This document shows positions 19,501-30,969 of a DNA stretch of 64,000 bases, in pieces (the stretch's first letter is position 1; each line of letters opens with the position of its first letter). The notes beneath the pieces are model-generated. The model saw only the letters and a program-made list of their open reading frames with translations, did no database searches and was not told the origin of the DNA. The stretch lies in the NCBI GenBank assembly GCA_025506515.1, contig CM046443.1, positions 25,472,560 through 25,536,559 of the forward strand. Reading direction: 5' to 3'. Source of the DNA: Flaveria trinervia (Eukaryota > Streptophyta > Magnoliopsida > Asterales > Asteraceae). Position numbers and translations under genes: made by a program.

Positions 19501-20428
19501 TGTTAGGATCAGTGATCTATGTTTGATTGATTGACGAGTATTGCAGCGGAATTCAAACAATGAATTAGTCGATTCACAAGAACAAAACGATATTCAATGA
19601 AGAACAAAGACGGTTATAGAGAGAGAGAATATCTGCAAATATATTTCATTCAATATTCGCTTTCGTGGTAACAGAATGTCACATTTATGATTAGGTCGAC
19701 ACCTCTTATATAAGATGTGACGTCTGCTGATGTCACTTGATAGTGACATCTAACAGATTTATTTCAGCTGAAACACAACTACTGAAGATGTCAAAACAGC
19801 TGACATCTTCTTACAAAATATGCTAAGTGTTATCAGTTGTTACAACTACTGAGAAATATAAAACTACTGAAACTACAACGACTGAAGAACAAGCTCTTCA
19901 GTCGTTTTACAAAACTACTGAAACTAAAAATATAAAACTACTGATATCACAACTACTGAAGAAGTACTCTTTAGCAGTTGTGACAAACTACTGACGCTTC
20001 AGTACTTGATCTTCAGACTTTGACCTTCAGATGTTTCATCAGCTGATGACTTCAGTAGATATCATCAGCTGATGTCTTCAGTCTTTGTCTTCAGACTTTG
20101 TACATCAGTGTTGATCTTCAGCACTTGTAAACTCTTCAGCTGTTGTACTTCAGTACTTTGGTCTTTCAGCTTCAGCACTTGTATTCTTCAGCTGTTCAGC
20201 TTTAGTACTTGTGTTTCTTCAGCTGTTCAGCTTCAGTACTTGTGTTCTTCAGCTGTTGTACTTCAGCACTTTAGTTCTTCAGCTGTTGAAGTCTTCAGCA
20301 CTTGATCTTCAGCTGTTGAAGTCTTCAGCACTTGTCAAACTGCTGATGAAGCTTTCAGCAGTTGTTGTGATACTATGTGGGACTTAGAGGTTTTCTGATC
20401 TTGGCTCATTGGTTCTTTTGGTCCAACA
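19501..20428 (-). repeat. minus-strand copia LTR
   Basis: 928 bp. On the minus strand it starts TGTTGGACC and ends GATCCTAACA. It follows a polypurine tract (plus-strand CTCCCCC at 20431-20437), so it is a 3' LTR for the ORF on its right. It has TTATATAA at 19706-19713, a perfect hairpin at 19877-19906, and a U3 rich in CTTCAG motifs in place of the tight 13-bp array. Related to the plus-strand LTRs but clearly diverged. Confidence 0.88.
19877..19906 (-). promoter_or_regulatory. 12-bp perfect hairpin in minus-strand LTR
   Basis: Plus strand AACGACTGAAGA, ACAAGC, TCTTCAGTCGTT. Arms and loop equal those of LTR1 when read on the element strand. Confidence 0.7.
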
Positions 20429-20429
20429 A

Positions 20430-20643
20430 ACTCCCCCTGAACCAATGCAACCAAAACCTCTAAATTATTTATTATCCCACTTATTGTTGGCAAAAGATTG
20501 GTCTTTTTCCTTCTTGATCAGTAGAGAAGATGACCCATGTAAGCTCCGGCCTGGGAAGAAATCTCAGATATTTGTTTGGCAAGGTATGAATGGGAACTCT
20601 GTTTTGGGGAACTGGACATAGAGTTGTTATCCATTCATGAGAT
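20430..20643 (-). other. post-stop segment and polypurine tract, minus-strand element
   Basis: 214 bases from the TAA to the LTR. In one frame it reads TTLCPVPQ, RPELTWVIF and DQEGKRPI, as in the plus-strand elements, but the frame is shifted relative to the stop. Confidence 0.55.
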
Positions 20644-21867
20644 TTACTTCCCCATAATGAGTCTGTATGACTCTCGAACATAGGCCTCAAGGAGAACAAC
20701 TTGTTCCTCCTTGGAGAGTTCTTCTACTCCTCCTTCGAAGAAGAACTCTGGACCATAGTACTTAGATAAGTACTTCATGGTCCTGCCATTTTTCAGCTCC
20801 ACTGTAGTTACCTCCCTATAGACAAATTCATCAGGATGGGTGCCTTCAAGGAGTAACTGGAGCTCATTCTTCTTGATGTCTTCAAGCTTTTTATATAAAA
20901 ACCCCTTTTTAATCATCTTGTTTTCTAGTAAGGCTTGAGGGGTCATCTTTGCTTGATGAGCTTTCTTGAATTCATCAATTATTTCCCAAGGTGAGACTAC
21001 AATGGCCAACATGATGGTAGAATCTATTGTTTTTCTAACCTGGCCATTGTATCTGTGTGGAATAGTTCTTTTATGGATTCTAGAACTCACCCTGGGGTCT
21101 GGCCATACTCTCACTCTCTCCTTCTGATACTGAAATGTGTGCCTGAGAGTGTACAGCCTTTGAGCATGCCCTTTCATGGCTTGTATAGATGATGACCGAG
21201 GAAATTCCTTGTCAACCATCTTCAGTAGTTGCTCATCGTGCTGTTTCTGCTGTTCTTCATCTTCTATCTTGACTCTAACCATTTCCCTTTGAGAGTCAGG
21301 TGTGATCATGGGTTGACTTCTGGGTTTTGGTAGCTTTAGAACAGCAGAGAGTGGCAGACTATCATCTTCATCCTCTTCTTCTTCTTCTTCTTCTTCCATC
21401 CTCAGCACCCTTCTCCTCCTTCTAGGTGCATCACTGGATGATGGTTGGGTTGGTAAAGGAATTGGTTTTGAAGAATGAGGATGTTTGGTTTTGGGCTTAG
21501 AGATTGGTTTGGAGATTGAGGGGTAGGCAGTGTTGAGTGGGTGGAAGGGAAGGTTAATCCAGCATCTTTGTAGTAAGTTTCGCCTTTGTAAGTTTTGCCA
21601 TTTTTAACCTTTTACCAGCCCCAGCCTCATCAAGGGCTTCAACAATAATCCCCTTGTGGAATTGCTCAGATAGACAGATTCTGGTGGCTATAGCCAGAAT
21701 ACTGTCCCTAGTCCACGCGCGAATCTCCATAAAGATCTTCCTAAGTATTTTGCAATGAAGCGGATCATTATCTCCAATCTCTCTTTTTCAAGAGCATCAT
21801 ACCCAGCCCATCGGGTTTGAATCTCTTGCACTTCCAACCTTCTGATCTCACTATCCAATGTGGCTGT
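20644..21867 (-). pseudogene. post-pol accessory ORF, diverged minus-strand copy, cut by gap
   Basis: 255 open codons at 21408-20644 align with the C-terminal part of the plus-strand ORF (VRVKIEDEEQQKQHDE, WPDPRV, VVSPWEII, LLLEGTHPDEFVYR, ending ESYRLIMGK). There is no frameshift at the place where all plus-strand copies are shifted (TPQALLEN). Further upstream, broken pieces reach MIRFIAKYL-like sequence before the gap. An acidic run precedes the open part. It gives the intact reference for the domain. Confidence 0.8.
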
Positions 21868-21967
21868 NNNNNNNNNNNNNNNNNNNNNNNNNNNNNNNNN
21901 NNNNNNNNNNNNNNNNNNNNNNNNNNNNNNNNNNNNNNNNNNNNNNNNNNNNNNNNNNNNNNNNNNN
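21868..21967. other. assembly gap of 100 N
   Basis: Exactly 100 N, the conventional length for a scaffold join of unknown size. Sequence on the left is a minus-strand post-pol ORF; on the right it is a plus-strand one. Adjacency across the gap is unproven. Confidence 0.99.
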
Positions 21968-24830
21968 AAGAAAATCCAGACGAACCCCTGCTCAGACTAT
22001 TCAGTCTGTGGAGGTACCCATACACTCACCCTTACAGGCAGAAGTGGACACTAGAGCTCCCACTTCTCCTAAGGAGCAGACCATACTCATCTCTTCAAGA
22101 TCAATGTTGAGGTTCCTCATGCTCAGCCTGATGAGCTCATTAGCCCAATTGCCTTAAGCATCACTCTGAGTCTCAATACTCAAGTGATCAACCTTCAGGG
22201 GACAGTTACCATCCCCAACCTATAGATCTCAACCAACCAATTCCCAACCTTGATTTCTATACTGATGAAGATCTAGGTTTTAGTGAGTATAATGAGTCTC
22301 TCTTCTTTATCCTACTAAAGAAGAGATGAATGCTCCTGAGTCTCCTATATCTATCCCACATCAGTGACCTACAACTGAGGTGGACACTTCTGAACCTGTT
22401 CAGGATGTCCATATGGAAGAGGCTCTCACTTCTGAAAGTGATTACATCATTAAGACCTCAACCATGGAAACTCAGCCCACTGACATCTCAACTGAGACAG
22501 CCAGTGAGCAGAGGAAAACCAGCAGCCAAGAACCTGAAGCTGGTGGTGAGAGAGGACTTTGGTCCAATCATCTCATCCCCCAATGATTCTTCTGATGAAG
22601 ATGAGGGGAATCATAGACTAAAGGTTAAAAACTGTCTAAAACATGCACCTATTTAGTCTCAAAGGTCAGTCACCTTAAATCTCAGGTGACTACCTTACAC
22701 AACAGGATCGATGATCAGCAACTTGAGATTTCATATCTTAAGGAAAAACTAGTTGGGAGACCCTTAAGAAGAGCTCAACTAGGAACACAAGAACCTGTGA
22801 ATGTGATTGACCTATCTTCCAGCTCACCTATGCAAGTGGGTGATGCTACCAAAAGGGGGAGAAATTCATTACAACTACAGAACCTAGGAGTACTCAGAGA
22901 GAGTGGACATTGAGGACTCACCATCCTCACTTGCAAATGTGCATTCTTAGAAACCTACTCAATTCATATTGATGTGGACTACACAGACTCCTTCATACAG
23001 ATTTGTTTAAGGATGGGATACCAAGGGCTATGTCATCTTCACCATCTTCTAATCACATCATTAGGTGGATGTATGACAGCAACAGGAAGCCCTAATCATC
23101 ATAAGAGTTCAAGGGCAGCAAGAAGTCTTAAATTTTCAAACTTTGAACTACTATGAAGGTCTGGATCTAGTCAACATGCACTTGTCAATCCAAGCAAATC
23201 AAGACAAGCTGATAGGCTGGCTCAAAGAATCCAAGACAGGATCACTACAGAGTTCAGCTTCAGAAGGAGACTCAGGCGATCAAGCAATGCCATCGGTCAA
23301 CTGGATGTTGAGGCAGACCCTAAGATTAGTTTCATAGGGTAAACCTTGACTGAAGGCCCAGTGGCTGAACTTGAGAGCCCTGTCTCATTATCATCAACTG
23401 CTGCAGAGATCCCACTCCTATTGAGACACCTACTGGTGAAGGTGATTCTTAACCTTTCTCTGGCCAAAGCTTAGAAGCTGCATCAAGCAATGAAGGCCAA
23501 AGCTCTCTTCACCCTGAGTCACAAAGGTTTGTGAGTGACAAAGGGAAAAGAAAGATGACATCTGAGGAGATTGAGGAGGAGGAGAGAGAGAGGAAAATGA
23601 GGCTGAGGGGAGAAAGTTCCTCTGCTGAGTCTTCAAGACTCATGGAGTCTACTATAAGGGCTGCCCCCAGACCAGATACTCAGAATGAGAGTTAAGAGCA
23701 GTCAGGATAAATTATCTACAGACAAGGAACTATGACATAGATAGTTCATTTTTTCCCCTTCGATGAGTTGAATGAACTGGTTGATCTAGAAAAGTCAAGG
23801 AGAAGAAGGAGGCAGAAGATGCAGAGCTTCTAGTACAAATAAAAAAAGAAAGAAGAAAGAAAAAAATGTACAAACATGTGCCTACCCTCTCCCTAGTTCA
23901 AGAAAGTCCTGCACAAGAGGATGTGGTTCAACAAGAACCTCAAGTAGATAAAGAAGAAGAAAGAATCAGGATGATCAACTACTTGAGTGCCACAGGCCTC
24001 TATCAGGTAGAAGCACTTCTTCCTTGTCCTTTGACTATGTTGAGTTTGAGTACTTAAAACAACTTGAACTTGAGATAATCAAGGACAGAAAGACAACTAA
24101 GAAAAAGCTAAGGGAAAAAACTACAAAATCAAGAGCCATAATCCAAAAGAGCATGAAGAAGTCTGCTGACAGGCAGAGGATGATGAGCTTCTTGAAGCTA
24201 TATGGATTCTCCGAAAGGAGACTTGGCCCCATGTCTCTATCCACTATAGATGAGCATATTAGGGTGATCAAGCAAAAGATCAAAAGTGGAGAGCTTATTG
24301 ACTTACACTCCACTCCAAGTCAAGCCCCACCTAAAGTGGAGGTTAAGGTTGAACAAACAGAGAGACAACACAACCTGGACCTCCTGCTAAAACTCAACAA
24401 GCTTCATCTTCTGATCCACAGCAGGGTCAACCTCCCTCCTTCTGAGCCTGAAGAGAGGAAGTCCCAACTGAGAAGACAGTGAAGATCAATAGGTACTGCA
24501 TGCCAGTCTTCTCAGTTAAAACTTGTAAAGAGAATGAAGAGGATGGCTTCTAAACCAAAGCCAAAGAAGAAGAAGACTGCACCCTCTTCTAAACTCTAGG
24601 ATGAGTCAGGACATCCTAAGGATGTGCAGCCAGAGGATGCTACATCGACTCCAATTCAAACAGCTCCTTTAGCATCAGGAAGACCCATCTTGTCTTGGAC
24701 ATACACCACAAATCTAGAAAGATGGCATGTCATTAGAGATCAAGGCACTGAAGACATTTACACATGGCAAGATATGTTTCAGTTGCCTCTGCTGATCTCT
24801 TTGATATGAGAAGACATTTTGACAATCTGA
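21968..24830 (+). pseudogene. decayed post-pol accessory ORF, third family member
   Basis: No long frame, but ordered pieces fit the accessory ORF: S/T/P-rich linker (21968-22330), acidic segment (22380-22620), coiled-coil-like MTTLHNRIDDQQLEISYL (22686), K/E-rich region (23500-23960), and a helical domain at 24024-24330 (EYLKQLELEIIKDRKT, LKLYGFSERRLGP). A C-terminal RPILSW followed by RWHVIRDQGTEDIYTW lies at 24680-24770. The RPxLxW motif is the same as in the post-stop segment of the other elements. Many stops and frameshifts. Confidence 0.55.
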
Positions 24831-24934
24831 AGGAACCTGATCACCTTATGAAGAAAGGAATAGTGATCATCCTAATGAGGACTGTTGATATCTGAAGTCT
24901 ACTAAGTGTTTTGGTAGCATCAGCCTAGGGGAGT

Positions 24935-25712
24935 TGGTAGAGATTAAGAGGCTGATGCAACTCAAACATCCAAAGTCTATCTTGCATGTTGCACAAGTGC
25001 ATTAAAGAAGAATGCTTAGGAAGTTTCACACATGAAACTAAAATACTCGAAGTGTGAAATCTTCTGAAGCCAAGACCAATATCTTCCGAAGCCAAATATG
25101 AAGTCTTCCGAAGCCTCAGAGACAAGTCTTCCAAAGCTTCAATTTATGAAGATGGATTTCTTCTGAAGACTTTTGACACATGGTTTATCTGATGTACTTT
25201 TCCATAAAGCTGGACACCTTTCCGCTGCATCTCTGTAAGGTCACCAACTTACATGAGTTGGTGAAAAGGTCCATGCTTTTGGTAACTGTACATTGAGGTC
25301 TTGAGTCTGTAACTTTCTACTTCATGTACTTTATCCTTTTTGTAATAGATTAGGATGTGAGCTATGGCATGTCATAGTCACTAGTCAAAAGGCAATCTGC
25401 CTTTTGACTCAGCAATTGATTTTGTTTGTGTCTAGTCATTGTATCCTGCTGGCTTTCAAAGTATAGCCGGCTGTGGATGTAGTATAAGTATCTCATGTTC
25501 TTGTATCTTTCATATATGCTTTGTAACACTTGTAATAGAACATAGAGAAAGCATATACTGCATTCTTGAAAACCATACACTTGTGTTCTTTTGTTCTGTC
25601 TCATATATTACTTGTGTTCTTAGTGTCTCACTTGTGGTTAATCCAGTTTACTGTTTGATTAAGTTTGGTAAATCTCCTCTTTGTTGTATTGTGTTGTAAG
25701 TGACCCCCTTCA
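24935..25712 (+). repeat. probable copia LTR, third type
   Basis: A purine tract (AGGGGAGT) at about 24927-24934 precedes TGGTAGAG. The far end may be CCCCCTTCA at 25712, where gypsy sequence starts. It includes a repeat of TCTTCYGAAGC (25060, 25082, 25103, 25126, 25160), an 8-bp inverted repeat TTTCACAC/GTGTGAAA, and T-rich transcript-end-like sequence. No second LTR or target duplication is visible, so the borders are uncertain. Confidence 0.45.
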
Positions 25713-25719
25713 CCGGTCC

Positions 25720-26030
25720 TGCAGGCACTTACTCACATACTCCGCTACGTCGTTATTCATACCCGACCACTAATAATCTTTCTTCATATCTTGATTCTTA
25801 TTTGTGGCACTAGGAAGGATAGCGTATCGAGTCTTATGGGCTTCATCCAAACTCTTTCCACGTAAATCCCTATAACGAGGAATCCACACCCTTCCGAATC
25901 GGGTTCTAACACTGAGATTGTTTTCACCCATCTCCACAGTTAAACCTCTCATCCTTTCAGAGTTAAGACGATCTTCTTTCAATGCTTTGTCTTGAAAGTC
26001 CTTTACTTGTTTCATCACATAAGAGGTCAT
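25720..26030 (-). pseudogene. pol: Ty3/gypsy integrase N-terminal region, truncated
   Basis: Minus-strand reading GRVWIPRYRDLRGKSLDEAH and NQDMKKDY is the linker and zinc-binding start of a chromovirus-like gypsy integrase. It goes on in broken frame to YVSKCL and stops at the copia LTR border, so the catalytic core is missing. Confidence 0.88.
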
Positions 26031-26039
26031 AACTATTGA

Positions 26040-26440
26040 TAAGCATTTACCCGAATTGGTTTAGGCCTCTCCTTTCGGCTAAGGGCATCCGCCACCACAT
26101 TAGCCTTGCCCGGATCGTAATGGATCTCGCAATCATAATCCTTTATGAGCTCCAACCAGCTCCTTTGTCTCATGTTGAAATCCTTCTGCTCGAAGAAGTA
26201 CTTCAAGCTCTTGTGGTTAGTGAAGATAGTACACTACATCCTATACCGATAGTGCCTCCAAATCTTTAATGTAAATACCACAACTGCTAGCTCCAGATCA
26301 TTAGTAGGGATTAACCTCATGAACCTACACCTATCGAGATGTGTATGCTATAACCTTCCCTCGTTGCATCAACACACAACCCAACCTCGAGTATAAAACA
26401 TCTGGATAAACCACCAAATCCTTGTTTCCTTTGAGTAATC
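26040..26440 (-). pseudogene. pol: Ty3/gypsy RNase H, decayed
   Basis: Broken frames give LKIWRHYRYR, FFEQKDFN and GKANVVADALSRK-type sequence, the standard gypsy RNase H and its end. It lies between RT and integrase, as expected. Confidence 0.8.
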
Positions 26441-27240
26441 ATAAGACAAGAGCTTGAGTTAATCTTGTCTTTAACTCTTTGAAAGCCTTCCCTTGTTCTT
26501 GACGCCATAAAAACTTTACATCTTTACGGGTCAACTTAGTCAACGGGTATGCTATCTTAGAGAAGTCTTGAATGAATCTCCTATAATATCCCACCAACCC
26601 CAAGAAACTACGGATCTCAGGTGGCATCTTCGGAGACTTCCATTGCATCACAGCCTCCACCTTCGCTAGGTCTACCATAATCCCTTCGGGATTCACTACA
26701 TGACCCAAGAACTGAACTTCGCGTAACCAGAATGCGCACTTGGAGAACCTAGCATATAACTTCTCTTTTCCCAATATCTCTGACACTTCCCTAATATGAC
26801 CAACATGCTCCTCACCACTCTTCGAGTAAATCAAGATGTCATCAATGAACACAATCACTGATTTATCCAACATCAATTGACACACTCGGTTCATCAATCC
26901 ATAAAAGCAGCTGGCGCGTCTGTTAGACCAAAAGACATAATGAGGCACTCGTAGTGTCCATAACGCGTACGAAAAGTTGTTTTATGAATATCTTTTTCTT
27001 TCACCTTTAACTGATGGTAACTAGATCGAAGTTTATCCTTGAGAACCAACTGGCACCTTGGAGTTGATCAAACAAATCATCAATCCTCAGTAATGGGTAC
27101 CCGTTCTTCACTATCAGCTTATCAACTCACGGTAGTCGATGCACATTCTCATACTACCATCCTTCTTCTTCATGAATAAGACCGGAGCACCACAAGGAGA
27201 GATACTCAGTATAACGAATCCCTTATCAAACACTCTTGCA
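26439..27240 (-). pseudogene. pol: Ty3/gypsy reverse transcriptase
   Basis: 26948-26439 is open (169 codons) with active site VFIDDILIYSKS (FIDD at residues 34-37), FLGHVV and RSFLGLVGYYRRFI. The upstream part to 27240 is broken but readable (KNGYPLLRIDDLFDQLQGA). In 26948-26890 a short loss has damaged the AFMDLMNRV region. Inactive. Confidence 0.92.
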
Positions 27241-27618
27241 GTTGCTCCATCAATTCCTTCGTCTCTGTTGGACCCAACCGATAGGGTTCCTTAGCAACGG
27301 GTTAGGCTTGGGTATCAAGTTGATCTAAAATTCAATCTCATGGTCCGGTGGCACACTTGGTAAATCTTCTGGGAACACGTCTGGAAACTCACGCACAACC
27401 GGTACATCAGGCAGTTGTGGCTTTGGCGTGTCAACATCCTTCACGTAGGCAGGTAGGCACTACATCCACACCTAATACACTTTCCCGCCACTGACATTGA
27501 AATCACCTTCAGAATCGTCGTAACTCGATCACCTTAGATTGTCACCAAAACTCCCGTCAGGTGCTGTCAGTCGAATCATCTTCTTGCGACATACAATATT
27601 ACCCTCATAAGCTGGTAA
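27241..27618 (-). pseudogene. Ty3/gypsy protease-RT linker, decayed
   Basis: Low-identity pol sequence with stops; fragments such as LPDVPVV-like and PPDHEI-like peptides fit the stretch before RT. No catalytic motif. Confidence 0.6.
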
Positions 27619-27909
27619 CTAGTCCATTCCTAGGACTACATCAAACCCGCCTAAGGTCATCACAAACAGACTAGCAAGAAACTTATGACCTTCTAGTTCT
27701 ACATCACAACTTTCTATCAGATCAACAATCCTAGTAGACTTACCTATGGCAGTTTCTACATCGAAGGCCTTGTCAATACTCCTACTACTAACAGGCAGAT
27801 TAGAACAGAAAGTAACAGAAATAAAACTCTTACTAGCACTAGAATCAAATAACACAGAAGCTAGAGTTTGGTTTACTAGAAACGCACCTAACACAACATC
27901 AGGGTCCAT
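27619..27909 (-). pseudogene. Ty3/gypsy retropepsin
   Basis: Open 96 codons with VLFDSSASKSFIS, where families usually have DSGA at this place: Asp22 is kept but Gly is replaced by Ser. It ends FDVVLGMD, the usual end of gypsy protease. Probably inactive. Confidence 0.88.
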
Positions 27910-29163
27910 CCTAGCCTCCTCCTAAGTCATCGTGAAGGCTCTGGCACTTGCCTTCTACTCTTCGGTCCTGGTCGTCTTCTTCGCTGCTCCAGAACTCTCA
28001 TCCTCGGCCGTTTGCAATCCCTGCTCATATGACCTTCTCCCCCATAGTTAAAACACCTTACCACCTGGCATTCTCTTGCCATGTGATCACACTTCCCACA
28101 CTTGAAGCACACATTCATTCCCCACCTACACTTTTTGGTGTGCTCTCTTCCACACTTGCCACACCTCTTCGACCCCATACCGGATGTGACGACACGTTGG
28201 TCATCCACCCGTGCACTTTTTTTTATTTGTCGGGGCAACGCCCCATCCAAATATCTTCCGATCCAGCTCCAATCACCACCACCTTTCTTACTCACCTCAG
28301 CCACCACCCTCCTTTTCATCATACAACCTCCCCGCCAGATCAACCACTGACCTAAACGTAATCGGCTGGGCGGCAATCATGTGCCTGTGAATATCCATCG
28401 GAAGCCTTGAATGTATCTCTTGATATTTCATGACAAAAGCGTCACCTAATCTAGCACCAGTCGTGCCATCACGTTAAACCTGGTGGTGTATTGCCAATGC
28501 ATCATTGTTCCCGCCTCCAGTTGTAGGAACTCCTTCTCCACCTTATCCAATTCTCTATGAGGAAAAAACTCCTTGATCACCAATTTCTTCAGCTTTGCCC
28601 ACGTCATTCTTCCAATTGCCCTACTACCCTCAGCTTGGATGATATCATCCTACCAACACAGAGCCGAGTCCACAAATGAATGAGTGGCAAACTGCATCTT
28701 CTGATCTTCCTGGAACTTGCTGATATCAAGAATAGCCTCCATCTCTATCACCCACCAATGAGCAGTAGCAGCCATTTCTATCAAAGTCACGGGCTTGCAT
28801 CTTTGCAATGCCCATAGTTGCAGCCTCGTGTTGCCTCATGCCAGGTTCTTCTTCTTCTTCTTCTTCTTCCTCATCATTACAGACAAGTCTTGGTCTCTAG
28901 TCGCTCCCTCTTTCCGAGGACCTATTCCTCTCTTTCGTCTCGCCTTCTCGCACTGCTTTGATCACTTTGGTCACCAAAATGGTAGGATCATCTACAAGGC
29001 CCTTACGTAAGCACTCTGATCCCCACTCTCCGATGAGAGGTCTCGGGCTCTTCGTGAGCCGTCACCTTGGCTCTAGCCCTTCCTCTCGTGACCCGTGGTC
29101 CAGCACCATGTCCACAACAGCCTCCACCTCAAGAAGCCTTCGAAGATCTACCACCAGCCATCA
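27910..29163 (-). pseudogene. gag: Ty3/gypsy gag with zinc knuckles
   Basis: The C-terminal part (28376-27927) has a C-rich region, one intact knuckle CFKCGKCDHMAREC and one altered CFNYGGEGHMSRDC (second Cys to Tyr). The capsid part to about 28790 is readable in pieces (FFPHRELDKVEKEF, LEAGTMMHW). The N-terminal part contains a (TTC)8 microsatellite at 28846-28869. Start taken near 29163 (ATGATGGCTGGTGG on the minus strand). Confidence 0.85.
28846..28869. repeat. (TTC)8 microsatellite
   Basis: Eight perfect TTC units within the gypsy gag N-terminal part. Confidence 0.95.
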
Positions 29164-29493
29164 TCTAACACGCTATAAGGTCCACACACTACACAGTCAT
29201 TCAGGTAATAGCTAAGTTTATGTCAAGTATAGTAAGTCTCTAATTATAGTCGCCGTTGTGATTAGCCACTTACTTTACTCTTCATACCCCAAACATTTCC
29301 TATCCTGACTACATCACTATCTAATCCACTATGAAGCACATAAACCACATAACATGCCGCACATAATAGCGGTTAACGTGAAAGAAAATACCTGATGGCA
29401 CATAGTTACTCGAACTAGCATCCCTCGATTTGTCCTATTCTCAGTTTAAGTTTAGGTTTCTATTGAACATATTTACCAATTTCACTTAATTTT
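29164..29493. other. gypsy untranslated leader
   Basis: AT-rich leader between the gag start and the PBS of the minus-strand gypsy element. No ORF or other signal seen. Confidence 0.5.
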
Positions 29494-29506
29494 GGCTCTG
29501 ATACCA
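29494..29506 (-). promoter_or_regulatory. gypsy primer-binding site
   Basis: GGCTCTGATACCA on the plus strand is the complement of TGGTATCAGAGCC, the initiator Met tRNA site. It marks the 5' end of the gypsy internal region. Confidence 0.9.
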
Positions 29507-29771
29507 ACTTTTAAAGCCCCGTTCCTGGTACACTCATAGCTAGTCAATCATTGTACATAAAACATAAAATATACATTATATTTACTAAAACTTCATAGTG
29601 AAATACTTAATAAACCATTTCATATATAAATAATTTCTTTTTCAAAATAATACAAAATTTTTAACAGTTACAAGATATCATTTGTTCGCATTACAATGCA
29701 AAAACATCATCGTTAAACAAAATGGATGCCATCCCAAAATGCCAATTACCTGGGTTGTATCATCCTCAGCT
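29507..29771 (-). repeat. gypsy 5' LTR remnant
   Basis: AT-rich sequence directly outside the PBS, expected to be the LTR end. The outer border is not visible because no second LTR is present; TGTTAGGATC at 29772 may start another element. Confidence 0.45.
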
Positions 29772-30648
29772 GTTAGGATCATGTACTGGACGAATACTAA
29801 CAGATTTACGCGTGTACCCGGATCAAATAGTGCGGAATCCTATTTGATTGGCGATCGATCCAATCAGTGAGAACGCACGTAGAATCAATTAAAGATTGAA
29901 TCTAAACGTTAGAACGATTAGCAATCGATCTACTGCAATCTATGAAGTTGGAACAGGTTGCTAGAGGTCTCTGATGGATACGGTACGTGGCCACTTGTAT
30001 AATGTATAGACATCATCAGCAGACAAGTTAGTAATCCACATAGGGTCAAACACCCTAAGGTTTCCCATAATACCATTCTTGTTCAACACTATGACTGCCT
30101 CTCTCCTGTTCTCCAATCATAGTACCACCTTTTGAAGTGGGAGTGAAGTCCTGTGGCATTTCCCGTAGAAGATCTTAGACATTGTGCGCGAAGGACTCCA
30201 CTTCAGCACTATTTTCGGTTTTCCAGTTATGGCATCAACCTCAGATCGTCTAATATACCTCGTTGCTTGTTGAGGTTTGAATTGACCCATCTGGTGTGGT
30301 ACTTTCTCTATAGAGCTGCTTCAAACCAGCCTGACATCTTGCAAGGGTCAGCGTATAGCAATTTCAACTTTGCTAACTAGTTAAGCTCAAAACCAGGAAG
30401 AGTCTTCAAATCGTGTGGGAATATGAAGTACTCAATCCCCTCTCACGTTTAACTGCATAAATGTTGTGATCTTAAAATATGCCCACGTGATGATTTTGCC
30501 CGACACCTTACGATGTTTATTCACTTTGTATAGCTTGGTGTAGACAGTTGACATTGGAGCACTGCGTTGGGCTCTTATTTCTTCAAAGCATGCAGCCCAT
30601 TCAGTCTTTCTGATGTTGACTTCAGTGTCCGAGGCTTGGGCCTGCTCT
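29772..30648 (-). pseudogene. decayed minus-strand retroelement coding region
   Basis: Minus-strand pieces such as PMSTVYTKLYKVNKHRKVSGK, shortened here, and WITNLSADDVYTLYKW are protein-like but lie in different frames with stops. A 9-bp inverted repeat, ATCAAATAG/CTATTTGAT, lies at 29822-29848. I do not recognise the protein; it probably continues the ORF at 30649-30969. Confidence 0.45.
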
Positions 30649-30969
30649 TTATTCTTTTCCGACTCTTGTTCCTTTTATCCAGAGTCTCAAAGTATCACTG
30701 ACAAGATTGTCGCCCAGATTGGGAACAACATTACCCTCATTGTCAGTGTATTCTGGATAATGTTGATCCATGACATCTTCAATCTCGATCTCATCAACGT
30801 CGTTGAGCTCGTCGTCACTTTCCACATGGACTGTTGGAGCATCTTTCACGATCTCATCAGGATTGAGTCGAAACATTTCAGCAAGTTGCTCGTCAGTGAG
30901 ATCATGAATTATCTCTCCTTCTTCAGGAGTGTAATTCACCGATCTCCTGACTATTCCCTGCAGATACAA
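30649..30969 (-). pseudogene. acidic ORF after a splice acceptor, retroelement-derived
   Basis: 106 open codons rich in D and E (HVESDDELNDVDEIEIEDV). The first residues follow a good acceptor (TTGTATCTGCAG on the minus strand, about 30958), so this looks like a later exon of the gene whose earlier part is the minus ORF of T1, with the intron at about 30960-31170. If so, the tandem duplication cut the gene within this intron, and T2 and T3 lack these exons. Function unknown. Confidence 0.45.
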
